From positions 1-64,000 of the forward strand of contig JAJJXM010000112.1 of NCBI GenBank assembly GCA_024516155.1: 64,000 bases of DNA, read 5' to 3'. Below are positions 37,503 to 48,717 of this stretch, one piece after another. This DNA comes from Pyronema omphalodes. Taxonomy: Eukaryota; Ascomycota; Pezizomycetes; Pezizales; Pyronemataceae. Position 1 is the first letter of the stretch. Every line of letters begins with the position of its first letter. The translations under genes and the position numbers were made by a program. Below the pieces are notes generated by a model that saw nothing but the letters and a program-made list of their open reading frames with translations, had not been told where the DNA came from and made no database searches.

Positions 37503-39347
37503 CTTGTGTTGGGTGTAGTGCAGTTCTATGCTGTGGCTGCTGTAGTTTCTGTGGGCGCTGTGGTGTGTGCAGTTCTATGTTGTGCTGTGGCTGCTGTAGC
37601 TGCTGTGGTTGTGCAGTTTGTGTATCGTATCGTATCGTATCGTATCGTATCGATAGCTATTATTTATGTTTCAAGCTGCAAACGAAAAGCTATTCCTGGA
37701 GTTTTGGTGGTCGATTAAGCCCCCCTTGGATGCTGTTGATGCTGCCTGCTGATGATGATGATGATGCACTTTCTCAATTCTATAAACCCAAAAGCGGGAT
37801 ATCATCGTGTATTTTATTTCCCAGCAAGTGATCCTTTCGGAAATCTCAAGTTCCGGCCGAAATTCAAGCGAAATCCTTTTGAAGCCTGCGAAGCCTGCGT
37901 AGCGTGCGTAGCCTGGATAGTCTGGGTACATAGCCTGCAAAAGGCCCGCAATAAACAGCTAGCGTGGTGACTAAACTAGCTAGCAGCAAAAGGAAAAAAA
38001 AAAGGAAGATGTTCAAGAAAAAAAGTCCGAAACTCCGAGACTCCGAGATTTCCGTGATGTGAAGGGAAGGGGAAGTGGAATCTTGAAAGATGGAAATCTC
38101 CGCTACTGTATATGTACGGATATAACGGCAATGATATCGATGGATGTATGTACATGGTCCAAGCTGCGAACCGCGCTTTGGTGATTTGTTGATTTTGTTG
38201 ATCCAGATCAGATCATCCCCGCTGTGAAAGCAAAAACTTTAAATCAGGCCCTCATATGTAAGCCACTTATAGACCCCATACAACCATACAACCATGCAAC
38301 CATAACAACCAGTCGGCATCTTTCCATCTTTCCATCTTTCCATCTTTCCATCTTTCCAGCTCCGTACAAAAAAAACAAATAAAAAAAAAAGAACAGCGAC
38401 CACGCAATTTTCTTTTATTCAAGCCAAGTTAAGCATTCCGAATACCACTTGCAAAGCGTGCAAAGCTTGTACCCTTCAAACCCTTCCAACCCTTCAAACC
38501 CAGCTAAAAATTTCAAGATCGCCCCCTTCCCCCCCTCCCCCGGCCGCCGCGCCACGCCACTCGCTCGTCGGAGACAGCGCAACCCGAGGCGAAACTCCGA
38601 TCCCTGTAAATTTGACGTCGGTGACATCCGAGAAACCGCCGCCGCCGCTGCTGCTGTCGCTGCCGTTCGTGCCGATGTAACATAAACCTGGGTTTGTACT
38701 TCTGCTTGCAAATAGAGTGTTTATGTGCATATGGTATGTGACTCGCCTTCATGCATCAGTCATCTATCATCAGGCATCAAGTCATCAGTCGTTCTGCTGC
38801 ATTGCTGCATTGCTGTATATCCATATGAAGCCTGAAGAATCAGTTATGAGTCAGAATATGATAGCCGGAGGTGGGCGGATTCGGATTGTTCTGCGGAAAT
38901 TCTGGAATCCTGGAATTCTCGAAGCCCAAGAATAAAGAGCGAAGCACGAAGCACGAAGCACGAAGAATAATCCAGAACTTTCCCAATATAGCATCATATC
39001 TTCTCCTCCTCCCCCTCCTCCTCCTCCTCCCCCCTCCTATATACATATGTCCATCTTATCATTACATCATTACATCATCCTATTATATAGTCAATATAAT
39101 CATCCTATAAAAGCTTTTGTTTATGTGACGTATATACATGAATAGGGGAGGAGATTCTGGGAAAACAAACTTTAAAGCTTAAAGCTTGAAACTTTAAAGA
39201 AATAAGCTCTTTTAGTGGCAAATCTCGGACAAATCTCGGAGCGATGTGAATGATGGGAGCTATGGGAGTGATGGGAGGCTGGAACAAGAGCTGGAATGAT
39301 GTGACGATGTGATGATACTGATGTTGATATGTTGCGGGCCCATGCGC
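37503..39347. other. intergenic, low-complexity patches
   Basis: Short CTGTGGCTGCTGT patches (37530-37610), TATCG units (37624-37651), CTTTCCAT units (38320-38360) and CTCCTC units (39000-39040). No gene is supported. Confidence 0.5.
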
Positions 39348-39480
39348 ACTGACTACTGACTACTGACTACTGACTACTGACTACTGACTACTGACTACTG
39401 ACTACTGACTACTGACTACTGACTACTGACTACTGACTACTGACTACTGACTACTGACTACTGACTACTGACTACTGACT
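39348..39480. repeat. (ACTGACT)19 heptamer array
   Basis: 133 bp of a perfect 7-bp unit, 19 copies. Confidence 0.95.
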
Positions 39481-39489
39481 AAGCGGCTA

Positions 39490-39535
39490 CAAGTCTGCAA
39501 GTCTGCAAGTCTGCAAGTCTTCAAGTCTGCAAGGT
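39490..39535. repeat. (AAGTCTGC)n octamer array
   Basis: About five units, one with a C-to-T change. Confidence 0.9.
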
Positions 39536-39739
39536 AACGCAAACATAAAATACGCCACTGTGGTATATGTATGTATATCGTTGCTGTTACATGGTTGCTC
39601 GTTTCACCGCCGCACAGCCTCGTCGTCGGCTATGCACAGAGCAGAGTCTATGCACAGAGCAGAGGTCTATGTATGTATGTATGTATGTATGTATATGTAT
39701 GTATGTAGGAACCCGGTGTATCAGTCCATGTCGGAAGCT

Positions 39740-39852
39740 GTGGATTGTGGATTGTTGACTGTGGATTGTTGACTGTGGATTGTGGATTGTGGATTGTGGA
39801 TTGTGGATTGTGGATTGTGGATTGTGGATTGTGGATTGTGGACTGTGGATTG
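39740..39852. repeat. (GGATTGT)n heptamer array
   Basis: About 16 units of 7 bp, mostly GGATTGT with GACTGTG/TTGACTG variants at both ends. Confidence 0.92.
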
Positions 39853-39930
39853 TCTGCTGTCTGCTGTCTGCTGTCTGCTGTCTGCTGTCTGCTGTCTGCT
39901 GTCTGCTGTCTGCTGTCTGCTGTCTGCTGT
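39853..39930. repeat. (CTGCTGT)11 heptamer array
   Basis: About 11 perfect 7-bp units, directly abutting the GGATTGT array and in register with it. Confidence 0.93.
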
Positions 39931-39964
39931 TAACTATCGATGATATTTTATCGATAAGTATATA

Positions 39965-40230
39965 TACCACGCAGCATACCACACAGCATACCACACAGCA
40001 TACCACGCAGCATACCACGCAGCATACCACACAGCATAGCACGCACCATAGCACGCACCATACCACGCAGCATACCACGCAGCATAGCACGCAGCATAGC
40101 ATACCACGCAGCATAGCATACCACGCAGCATACCACACAGCATACCACACAGCATACCACGCAGCATACCACGCAGCATAGCATAGCATAGCACGCAGCA
40201 TACCACGCAGCATAGCACGCAGCATAGCAT
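39965..40230. repeat. CATACCACGCAG dodecamer array
   Basis: About 21 units of mostly 12 bp with a few variants (CATACCACACAG, CATAGCACGCAG, CATAGCACGCAC) and occasional extra CATAG. Long frames through it on both strands are repeat artefacts. Confidence 0.92.
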
Positions 40231-41151
40231 AGCCTCAACTCGATGTATTATACACATCATGAACCGCGGAAGGTAAAAGGTGAAAGGTAACATACCTGCA
40301 TACCTGCATATCAACACCATCAACACTAGTAATCCAGCAACCCAGTAACCCCGCCGCCACCGGTAATAGAGATATGTAGATACATAGTATATCAGAATCC
40401 GCGGTTATGCTGTATGTATTATAAACCACATCGCTGGGCGGGGTGGGGGGGTGGGTGGGGGGGGGGGGGTTGAATTTACAAGCATCTACATACTTTATAC
40501 CGTATACCTTATACGTTTATTTACAGCTACAAACATACAGCTACAAACATCTACATATATAAGCATCAACCGGGGTCCCGTAGAGTTATTGCAAATCGTA
40601 AACCTTTAGTTTTTGTCTTCTCGTTATCTTGTCATTTCGGGCCGAAGAAACACGCAGGATTAACGATGAACGATGAAACTTGCACGCACGCACGAGCAGC
40701 CACGCTACGGAGTTAAGCTTCTTCCATAGCATCTTAGCATCTTAGCATCTTAGCGTCGTAGCTTCTAGACTAGGGAACCAGAGAACCAGAAAACCAGAGA
40801 ACTAGTTGATACAGTAGTCACATCAGGACAGCGGAGTTCCGGGGTATGGTATATCATACCACGCTAAATAAAAAATCACCGATGAAAAAAGCTCTAAAGC
40901 TTAAAGCTTGAGGCTCTTCGCAATGTATGTATGTAAGCTTCTTGGGATCGGGGGATCAGGGAACTATGTAAGGGTCATGAATGATGAAGTAAGCTCGGAT
41001 TTGGAGCTGCTGGAACTAGAACTTGGGGTAGGATAAGCTGGACTGCTGGGGAACTGTGCAGATATGTATGTAAGCTGGGGAAATATGCAGATATGTAAGC
41101 TGGGGAATAAGTAATGTTGAAACACAGGATTTGAAATCACCAGTGGCGATG
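40231..41151. other. intergenic, no gene seen
   Basis: A G-rich run at 40440-40470 and short CTTAGCAT units at 40730-40755. Nothing coding is supported. Confidence 0.45.
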
Positions 41152-41349
41152 AAGATGGAAATGGAAATGGAGATGAAGATGAAGATGAAGATGAAGATGA
41201 AGATGAAGATGAAGATGAAGATGAAGATGAAGATGAAGATGAAGATGAAGATGAAGATGAAGATGAAGATGAAGATGAAGATGAAGATGAAGATGAAGAT
41301 GAAGATGAAGATGAAGATGAAGATGAAGATGAAGATGAAGATGAAGATA
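41152..41349. repeat. (GATGAA)n hexamer array
   Basis: About 30 near-perfect GATGAA units. The Met-Lys and Phe-Ile frames through it are artefacts of the repeat. Confidence 0.95.
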
Positions 41350-41525
41350 AGAAAGCCTAACCCCCCTCCCCCTATGGTACTGTACTGTTTAGCACCAATA
41401 CCGGCATCATATAAGCATAAGCATAAGCATAAGCAGAAGTATATCATTGCGGAGGTGCGGAGGTGCGGAGGAGATGTGGTCCGTGTCACCCCCCGTGCGC
41501 CCTGGCCGCCATATGCATACACATA

Positions 41526-41902
41526 CAGTCGAACCTTTTTATAAGCGTACCAATCATAAGAATAACCTCTTCATAAGAGTGCATAGCCGTGGTCCCGACA
41601 ATTTCTGTATGGGAAATAAGAGTAACCTCGATACTAAAATACTCTTAAGGAAATGCGAAAAATTGTTAGCATACTCTTAAGATAGAGGTATGGGCAAAGG
41701 TGCATGCCTGGCCTTGAGCAGGGTATACTCGTGCCAAGGTGGCGCTAACGCACTACCTTGGGGCAGAGGAGCGGTACACACCACCCCAACGCACTGGGTC
41801 TCAAGCAATCACTCGCGCCAAGCCAACCTCTGCCGAAGAGTTTCGTCATTATAAGAGTACACCTCTCCGGTCCCGGCGTACTCTTATAAAGAGGTTCGAC
41901 TG
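41526..41902. mobile_element. TA-flanked MITE, Tc1/mariner-like
   Basis: 377 bp with inverted ends CAGTCGAACCTTTTTATAAG / CAGTCGAACCTCTTTATAAG, one mismatch in 20, then GTAC on both sides. It is flanked by the dinucleotide TA at 41524-41525 and 41903-41904. TA target sites are typical of the Tc1/mariner/pogo superfamily. No transposase sequence is inside; several internal AAGAGTA motifs repeat the TIR. Confidence 0.85.
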
Positions 41903-41904
41903 TA

Positions 41905-43461
41905 GTAACATACCATGCGCACCATAAAAGATATCAACCCCACACCCCACACCCTACACTCCACGCCCCACGTGTCTGGACTATGTCGTATTCGGTTTCT
42001 GCTACCGGATTGCGGACTCGAGTTTGAGGTTTGAGGTTTTGGATTTTGGGTTTGAGATTTTGGATCCCGGGTTCTGGATCCCGGGTTCTGGATTTGAGAT
42101 TTTGATATGTATGGCATATATTTTTGGTTGGTGGTCGGTGGTTGGTGGTCGGTGGTTGGGAGAAAAGAATTGACAGGAAATAGAAGTAGAAGTAGAAGCG
42201 GAAGTGGAAGTGGAAATGGAAAAGAAGAAGTTAAATAGAAAATGGGTTTTGGATGCATATGGGTATACGTAGCATGCATGCGGGATTAGAGGATGGTGTA
42301 TCTTAACTGTCAATAGTTTGCTGTCGATAGTCATATCATATCACTCATCTCACTCATTTCACTCATATCACTCATATCACTCATATCACTCATATCACTC
42401 ATCTCACTCGCCGATGTTTTTCACTCATACTCATTTCACTCAAGCGATGATAGTTTAGTTTAACTATCTAGGAATAACACAACTACCCTCATACTAGATA
42501 CCATAAACTAATATCCGATCACCACCACTACCACCACTACCACCACCACCACCACTACCACCACTACCACCACTACCACCAACAAAACTCAACCTGCAAT
42601 CCTAGAACTCAACACCAATCCTCTCAACAAACCCAACCTGGCACCCCACACCATTTCCGTTCCGGAAATTTCCCATTCTACTTATACCATACTTCCTCCC
42701 TTCTCCGGCACTTATAAACCATCATCAAAACCCCTCAGAGATTCAGAATGGTACCGCTTTGAATGGATGAATGGATGAATGGATATGAATTACCCGTCAA
42801 CCCAACCCAACACAACCCAACCCGATGACTGGGAGATAAACATTAGAACCGCTCAGAAATCCATCATACATGCAAAAAGCACGCTTAACCGAAGAGAAAG
42901 ACCAGATTAATCATTGCGCTAACATATAGGACCCTTCTGTTATAATCACTTTCTCCCGTGCGTTCTAGGATAACAGATCCCAGCGCTCTACTAGACGTTA
43001 CCGACGGCGGAAATGACCAAGCGGCAATGATTGTATATATCATCAAAAACAGTTAAGGAATGATACTACCACTATGTATCATAGACGGGATAGCATTGAT
43101 AAGAATCTAAGATATTGATGGCAATGTATAGGCATAGGCATAGCTTAGGGAATATCTTAGGCTAGAGAGAAAAGGATAATTCACAGCAGCATTAACCATA
43201 GCCATTTCATCTATCATCTATCATCTATCATCTATCATCCATCATCTATATCTTGATTACTGATAAAAACCATAATCACGAAGAAAATAATAATAATGTC
43301 CATTTTGAAAGCCAGTAATATACTGTCAACAGCGATTAATTATGTACTGCGGCCGTGAGCCATGACTGATGCATAATACCGAACATAATCGAAGTAAAAA
43401 AAATGGGTCAGGACGCAAACTGGGTTTGAAAAAAAAATAGAGGCTTTTGTTGAGGAAGCAA
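41905..43461. other. intergenic, minisatellite patches
   Basis: GGATCCCGGGTTCT units (42060-42090), GGTGGTCGGTGGTT (42125-42160), (TCACTCATA)n at 42347-42415, CCACTACCA at 42520-42580 and ATCTATC units at 43205-43245. No gene is supported. Confidence 0.5.
42347..42415. repeat. (TCACTCATA)n nonamer array
   Basis: About seven imperfect 9-bp units. Confidence 0.85.
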
Positions 43462-43580
43462 AACTACAGTATCCGGGATTCCCGTCTGGTCACCCACGAC
43501 AGTACTAGCCGGACGATATCATGCTTAAATAGCGCAGAGCGGACGGGATGCGTTGTGTTCATGATTCTATGACCGTAGCT
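43462..43580 (-). rRNA. 5S rRNA copy D
   Basis: 119 nt on the minus strand with helix I CTACGGT/ACTGTAG, canonical box C GTGGGTGACC, and TTTT after the 3' end. It has AACACAACG where copies A, B and E have AATACAACG. It faces away from RING gene 2, whose start is 1.4 kb to the right. A protein-like frame here (43464-43658) is only translated 5S sequence. Confidence 0.88.
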
Positions 43581-45001
43581 GTTAGATATTGCTCTTTTGT
43601 GAATAAGATACCAAACGCTAAAGGTAGTTACGGTTGCAATTGACACTTTCGTGTCCATTTTTTCGTCGTGCCATGTCTATCCACCATAGACACCCGAAGA
43701 AAGATCTGGAGAATCTCATGCGTGGTTTGATACACTCTGGATTGTAGAGTTGTTGAGATGATATCACCTGGCTTTGTTGAGGCTTAGGCCATCATGCCTG
43801 TTATAGGAGTCTAAATATCTGGGATTATATTCGTGTCACTGAGGTCATTTTTAACGGGTAGATATTGTAGAAAATATAGGATAATGAAGGTCACAAAGTC
43901 GTGAGTCGTTATCCCAGTCTACGATGAAACCAATGAACAGCCGGGGAAGATATTGAGTCAATGAAGCCAGAAAGATGGATGCAATGATTCCATATAGTCT
44001 CACATAACTTTCTTAAGGTTCAATATTAGGAGCTTGGAATGATTTTGCTTGTTCACGGTAGTCTCTTCCTCTCTGCGTTATGAAGACGATAATTTATTGC
44101 CGGAGTACTTCTTTGTGAGATGAGCAACAAAGCTATTGGCAGAGTGGATAGAAATTATGAGGTGGCACAGGACTGCCGGTTTATCTACCGCAACTTGAAT
44201 AGTAATGTTGTTATGTAAAACCTGGGAAAAGGATAGTCATTTTTTGACGCGATACACGAGCGATAACCATGTATGACTAAAGGGTATTTCCCTCGATGAT
44301 AAACGCCTGGCATACCACATGAAAATAACGGATCCCCTTTTCTATCACGTCATACGGAAGAAGCATCAGCTTCCACTGAACGAAAACAATGAAACTGATA
44401 GACTTAAATTGGAATAGCGGCAGTTATCAATGCTCAAACGTGGTTTTATTTGAGCAGGGAGGGGGGGGGGAGGGGGGGTCTACATAACTTTCGGCGATAA
44501 TCATGATTTCAGCAATAGTCACCATCCCAGTAGAAGTTTTATCTTTCATCAATCAAGCTATCAATCTTTTGTTCAAAACCTCCGCTTTGAGGGTCGTTGA
44601 ACATTGGAACGGACTCAGTTGTCCATGTAGCACTGGTTTTTCATGCATTTGACTGTCAACGCATGAACGAAAAGATCGAGGCTCCGACAAATGCAAAAAT
44701 GTTGAATCCATGACAATAGTTGTAGTTTTTCAAGTCGGGTTTACACACTTGGGTATCTTTGATTATGTCCATTAAGGTTGGCCAATACGTCAGTCTGTAC
44801 TGGACCATGCAATCATCATGTAAACTCCATCTCATACTAGCACTGCACCCTGTATAATTCACCTCCACGCATCTTGCTCTATCTCCCTTTACATCAATTT
44901 TTGTACTTGGAACTTAATCATTTGGCACCAATTGAAACAAATTTCTTGGATTCTCCGTTTCCTCGCATGTTTCACACCAGTTTTGGAAAAATAAAATTGC
45001 C
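43581..45001. other. upstream region of RING gene 2
   Basis: Shares blocks with the upstream regions of RING genes 1 and 3, for example GCATGAACGAAAAGATCGAGG (44661-44681) and ATGTAAACTCCATCT (44818-44832). A 20-bp G-rich run lies at 44457-44480. No gene is supported. Confidence 0.5.
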
Positions 45002-45975
45002 ATGTCAACACCAGGATCCCAGAAAATAACCTCACCTGCGGCGCGCTTTCTCGGAATTCGGTTCAGTGCCCAAGCTCAGGATGCAGGAGGAAATTGGTTA
45101 GTGTATGACGTTGACCACGAGGTGATTTTGGAACGATTTTCTCCAGATGACAGACCCGACACGTTGGGCTATCTTGGTGGCGGAGTCTGGATTGCTGGAT
45201 TCCTTGACGGATTCAAGATATCATCGGCAACGAGGTCATTTGTGGAGCACGGTTCTTGTATCTGTGGGTCTGTTCGACGCCTGTAAGTTTTGGATGGCGG
45301 TACCATGCCTAGAATAACTGCTAAATGATTCAGAGATGCCAATCCCGGGACTCCCAATGTTGACACCTCCGATCCTGGAACTATCAATCCTGGAATTTTC
45401 AAACTTGTCACATCTGATGCCGCAACTCCCAATGTCGTAACTCGCAAAATCATAACTTTCAACCCCGGAACTACAGATCCCCGAACTACCAACAACCCCA
45501 GAGTATATATAGAAATGGATACCGCAAGGCTGGATCCAAAAAAATTAGTCTACGTGCCTCCATACAGGATTCCACGATCGTTATCGAATATCGAATGGTC
45601 ATTTCTGATATGGGTATCACAGGAGATGCTGGACCAAAACACATTATTCAGGTATATTGGTTCATCGGTCTGGATGGAGAAGGCAGAGGAGGCGAAAGCG
45701 ATCTGTCCAATCTGTCATGAGTGCTACGAGAAAGACGTTTATATTCGACGACTTTTACCGTGCCAGCATTTCTTCCATCAACTTTGTGCCGATAAGGCAA
45801 GTGATACAACAGCTGTTCCGAAAAAATAGCCATACTGATTGTGTGTTCACAGTGGTTGAACGCCAAGATTACTGACCAACCGAAATGCCCAATGTGTAGG
45901 GGCACTGTGTTGCCCACACAGGCCGGCTACACGGAATTTTTGCCGCGTCATTACAACAAAAGACCAAAGATGTAA
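45002..45975 (+). CDS. RING-H2 finger protein, family copy 2
   Basis: Three exons, 45002-45282 (281 nt), 45334-45796 (463 nt) and 45853-45975, give 288 residues. The second intron uses a GC-AG boundary (AAG|GCAAGT), the first GT-AG. The N-terminal block RPDTLGYLGGGVWIAGFLD and the second block LDPKKLVYVPPYRIPRSLSNI match copy 1. Between them lies a linker of degenerate PGT/PNV repeats (NPGTPNVDTSDPGTINPG) that copy 1 lacks. The C-terminal RING-H2 has CPIC, LLPCQHFFHQLC and KCPMC, all ligands present. It is a probable ubiquitin ligase with unknown N-terminal specificity. No signal peptide is visible. It stands divergent to 5S copy D. Confidence 0.84.
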
Positions 45976-47017
45976 TGACTGTCAGAGTTGAAATTACCCA
46001 AAATCTGATATAGTGCTGGCGGTGTGACGCTCGGTATATCCTATGCGTGCTTATCCTTGAGAGATGGCTTACGAGAAAGTCTTTTTGTGGTGTTTTTGTT
46101 CACTGGCTTTTTTTATGGCCGGTCGGGGGTGCAATGGGGGGTCATCCTACATCTAAGCGAGAGGATATGGTAAACAATGAAACCCATCAGCGGCATCACT
46201 TCAATAGTCTAGCCAGCTGAATGTACATAGCATCTGGAGATTCTAATGGAAAGCTATCTTTGCCCAATATTCAGTGATATCTGAATAGCGTGGCCCATAC
46301 TCCCAGATATCCAATAATTTAGAAAGCATGAGAGTAGATTGTCACAACAAAATGCAATAGTTGAATGAAATTACTGTAAGAAAGAATACAAATTCGATGA
46401 TAATGCCGTCATGACGCGGTATCAACTTGCGATCATGTTTAAATTTAAATTATCGGTTAGGTTACCGAGCTCCGCTGCTGCGTAAATATTCTGGGCTAAC
46501 GAATCATCTTTCTTTGCAAAAAAGAGCTCCCGGACTCTTCAGCTTCTCGGAAGGAAATTTCCCTCCCCTTTGTACCTTTTTTTTCTTGATGGAGGAGGTT
46601 CTTGGGGGTCATGAGGCAGACATCGCTCACAATGTTGTATTCAAACAGTAGCAACAAAAATGGGTATGATCGAATTGAAATATCGCCTGATCATAACAGC
46701 GCATTTAGGCAAGTACTAATTATCGGGAAGACGACTTGATGCTCAGTCGGGATATTTGAACTTGAATTTGGCCGATTAGTGAAGCGTAAAGCAACCTATT
46801 ATTTTGATGTCTTGGGAACTTCATGTAACTGCGATAAAAACAAGATCAAATGGGGATCAGTGAGATGTATGATATATTTGGACCAAAAAATTGCGGATAC
46901 GGAATGAAAAGGAATAAGAATTTACAAATGTTCCTAAGCACCTGTGCTAAATGCGTAGGGATGACTTGCACTGAATAATTGCTTATATTAACTCATAATC
47001 CCTGTCGAATATCAAGG
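45976..47017. other. intergenic, cassette 3' flank then unique
   Basis: 46015-46110 is shared with the 3' flanks of RING genes 1 and 3 (CGCTGGCGGTGTGACGCTC and following). The rest shows nothing. Confidence 0.45.
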
Positions 47018-47089
47018 GCTCCGGTGGCTTAGGGGTAAAGCGCGACACTAGTAATGTCGAGATCCGCGGTTCAAATCCGCGTCGGAGCT
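47018..47089 (+). tRNA. tRNA-Thr (anticodon AGU)
   Basis: Cloverleaf: acceptor GCTCCGG/TCGGAGC (last pair G-T), D stem GCTT/AAGC, anticodon stem CGACA/TGTCG with loop CTAGTAA (anticodon AGT), and T arm CGCGG-TTCAAAT-CCGCG. B box GGTTCAAATCC. No intron, no encoded CCA. Confidence 0.95.
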
Positions 47090-47110
47090 TCTCTTTTTCT
47101 TTCTTTTTTT
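47090..47110 (+). terminator. Pol III terminator of tRNA-Thr
   Basis: T runs (five T at 47094-47098, seven more by 47110) directly follow the tRNA 3' end. Confidence 0.7.
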
Positions 47111-47456
47111 CCTGCATATACCGACTTTTTTTAGCAGACATTTATAGAACAATAATTAAATCTCGTTTTTGTGAATCTTGTGTTAATTTTCGGTTATTTC
47201 TTGTTTTTGCGCTTGTTTTCAGGAGGGAGAGGCGCAGTATTAACTTCCTACCTGTAAATTGGACTTGATTCTTCGAACCATATCATTTGACTTCCGTGGC
47301 CCATTGCCTTGACAGTCGTCTGGTGCTGGAACTACGCGAAGAATACCGTTCACAACAGGATAAAATGTAAATGGTAGTATGGCAGGTAATCCTTCTGTTG
47401 CCACGAGCTGGACAATAACTCAGCGCTGATGGACGAGAGAGTCAACAAAGTGTAAG

Positions 47457-47895
47457 ATGGGCTTTGCGGGCTATGAGAGACATATGTTTGCTGGTCTAAA
47501 TGCGATAACGGTTTGGTACAAGAATGAAGATACACAGTGGGAGGACGGAGAGACTGGGTATAGCGGGATTACCAATGCAGTAGCCAATGGAATTATCATC
47601 AAAGGTGGCTTCACCGAAGGCTTCACTGACACCCAGCCAATCTGCCCCGACTCCTGCCCCGTCGGAGAACACGACTAGTACTGAATCGCTGGCAAACAGC
47701 CCTGCTTCGATTCCACCGACAAGTCGCTCTAGCCTAACGACCGATGGTTCTTCCGCCTCGGCAATCAGTGAACCCAGTCCCCCAACAAACAAGTCTACAT
47801 CACCAGTGAGCGAAACAGTCCCTACACCGGTTCACCGTGCACCTCCGGCAGATTCCACTCCAGCGACAATATCAGCGACAAGGAGAATGCAATAG
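47457..47895 (+). pseudogene. truncated relic of the WSC-gene 3' end
   Basis: NAITVWYKNEDTQWEDGETG corresponds to SAITLWYRNETESERMERLG at the end of WSC domain 8 of the 21732 gene. After a frame switch near 47620, SAPTPAPSENTTSTESLANS corresponds to PAPAPAPTGNTTNAEAPASS, and the end ATISATRRMQ corresponds to ETITPTRRRRW. Even the bases after the stop (GGCGTAGATAG) match. Nothing of the propeller or other WSC domains is nearby, so only the last ~150 codons were duplicated or survive. Confidence 0.7.
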
Positions 47896-48264
47896 CTTAG
47901 GCGTAGATAGGCTGGTAATAGATGTCTTTGTGTTAAAAGAGGGATTAAAGATGGTGTTTTACGTATTTTGGATAAAGGTAACCAACCAGGGATTAGGACC
48001 ACAGCTATTACGAGTGACACATGATAACGGTGAAATCAGTACTGCTTGAAGCATGCAAGAAACCAGATTCCGAGTACCGTGCTCTGATTTTTCATATATT
48101 AACAATATCATATCACCAACATCAAAAACTTGACTATCAATATCAGCCCACATAAGTAATTTCTTTCTTTCGAATCCATCCGTACTCGGCCACAGTGACA
48201 GCATGCAAATAAACTACATCCTACATTTCCCTTCGTGCATCAAGCACAGCAAATCCCACTAGCT
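47896..48264. other. intergenic, no gene seen
   Basis: Nothing recognised between the WSC relic and the stop codon of the membrane-protein ORF. Confidence 0.4.
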
Positions 48265-48717
48265 CTACACAAGATAATTATCATAAACCGTCTCCAGAAC
48301 TAACATAGAAACTTCCACCAAGATATACGCCATCACCATACACCAACCATCTGTCGCCTTAAACAATCCACCACGACGCGATTTCCACTGTCGTCGAACA
48401 ACCCTCCGCGTGGAAAAAAGTCGTACCTCAGCCAATTTTGCAATAATCATACCCAGCGTAATATTTATAATCTTCACAAACCCCCAATTATTGAGGCCTA
48501 AAACCAAGTCACGAATAAATATGGCCATTGCTGTAAGGAATATTATGATGAGATGGAAGCCGATCGAGTAACGTCGGAAATTGCAGGAACAAGGTGGGGC
48601 GGTTTTAATGATAAGATGGAGTTGGAAATGGAGAAGGAAAATGAGAATCGAAAGTTTCAGGAGGTGCGTCAGAAGGACTGGAATTGAGTAGAAAATGAGG
48701 AAGGGTGAGAATGTCAT
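48265..48717 (-). CDS. small multipass membrane protein, unknown
   Basis: ATG at 48717 opens a 150-residue frame starting MTFSPFLIFYSIPVLLTHLL. It has four or five hydrophobic stretches (about residues 5-22, 23-40, 50-72, 85-105, 125-145). Between the last two is a basic loop (RLFSTRRVVRRQWKSRR), which by the positive-inside rule would face the cytosol. An upstream extension of the frame has no ATG. The family is not recognised. The open frame and amphipathic pattern support a real gene, but there is no second line of evidence. Confidence 0.42.
   Translation of the reverse strand: MTFSPFLIFYSIPVLLTHLLKLSILIFLLHFQLHLIIKTAPPCSCNFRRYSIGFHLIIIFLTAMAIFIRDLVLGLNNWGFVKIINITLGMIIAKLAEVRLFSTRRVVRRQWKSRRGGLFKATDGWCMVMAYILVEVSMLVLETVYDNYLV

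Noticed and set aside
39348..39480. Possible CRISPR-like or centromeric array
   Set aside because: Units are 7 bp without spacers; it is a simple minisatellite.
39587..40326. Several long ORFs of Cys/Val/Tyr/Ala repeats on both strands
   Set aside because: Artefacts of the heptamer and dodecamer arrays, whose periods keep all frames open.
41131..41544. 137-codon Met-Lys repeat ORF and its Phe-Ile counterpart on the other strand
   Set aside because: Produced entirely by the GATGAA hexamer array, with no start or codon evidence.
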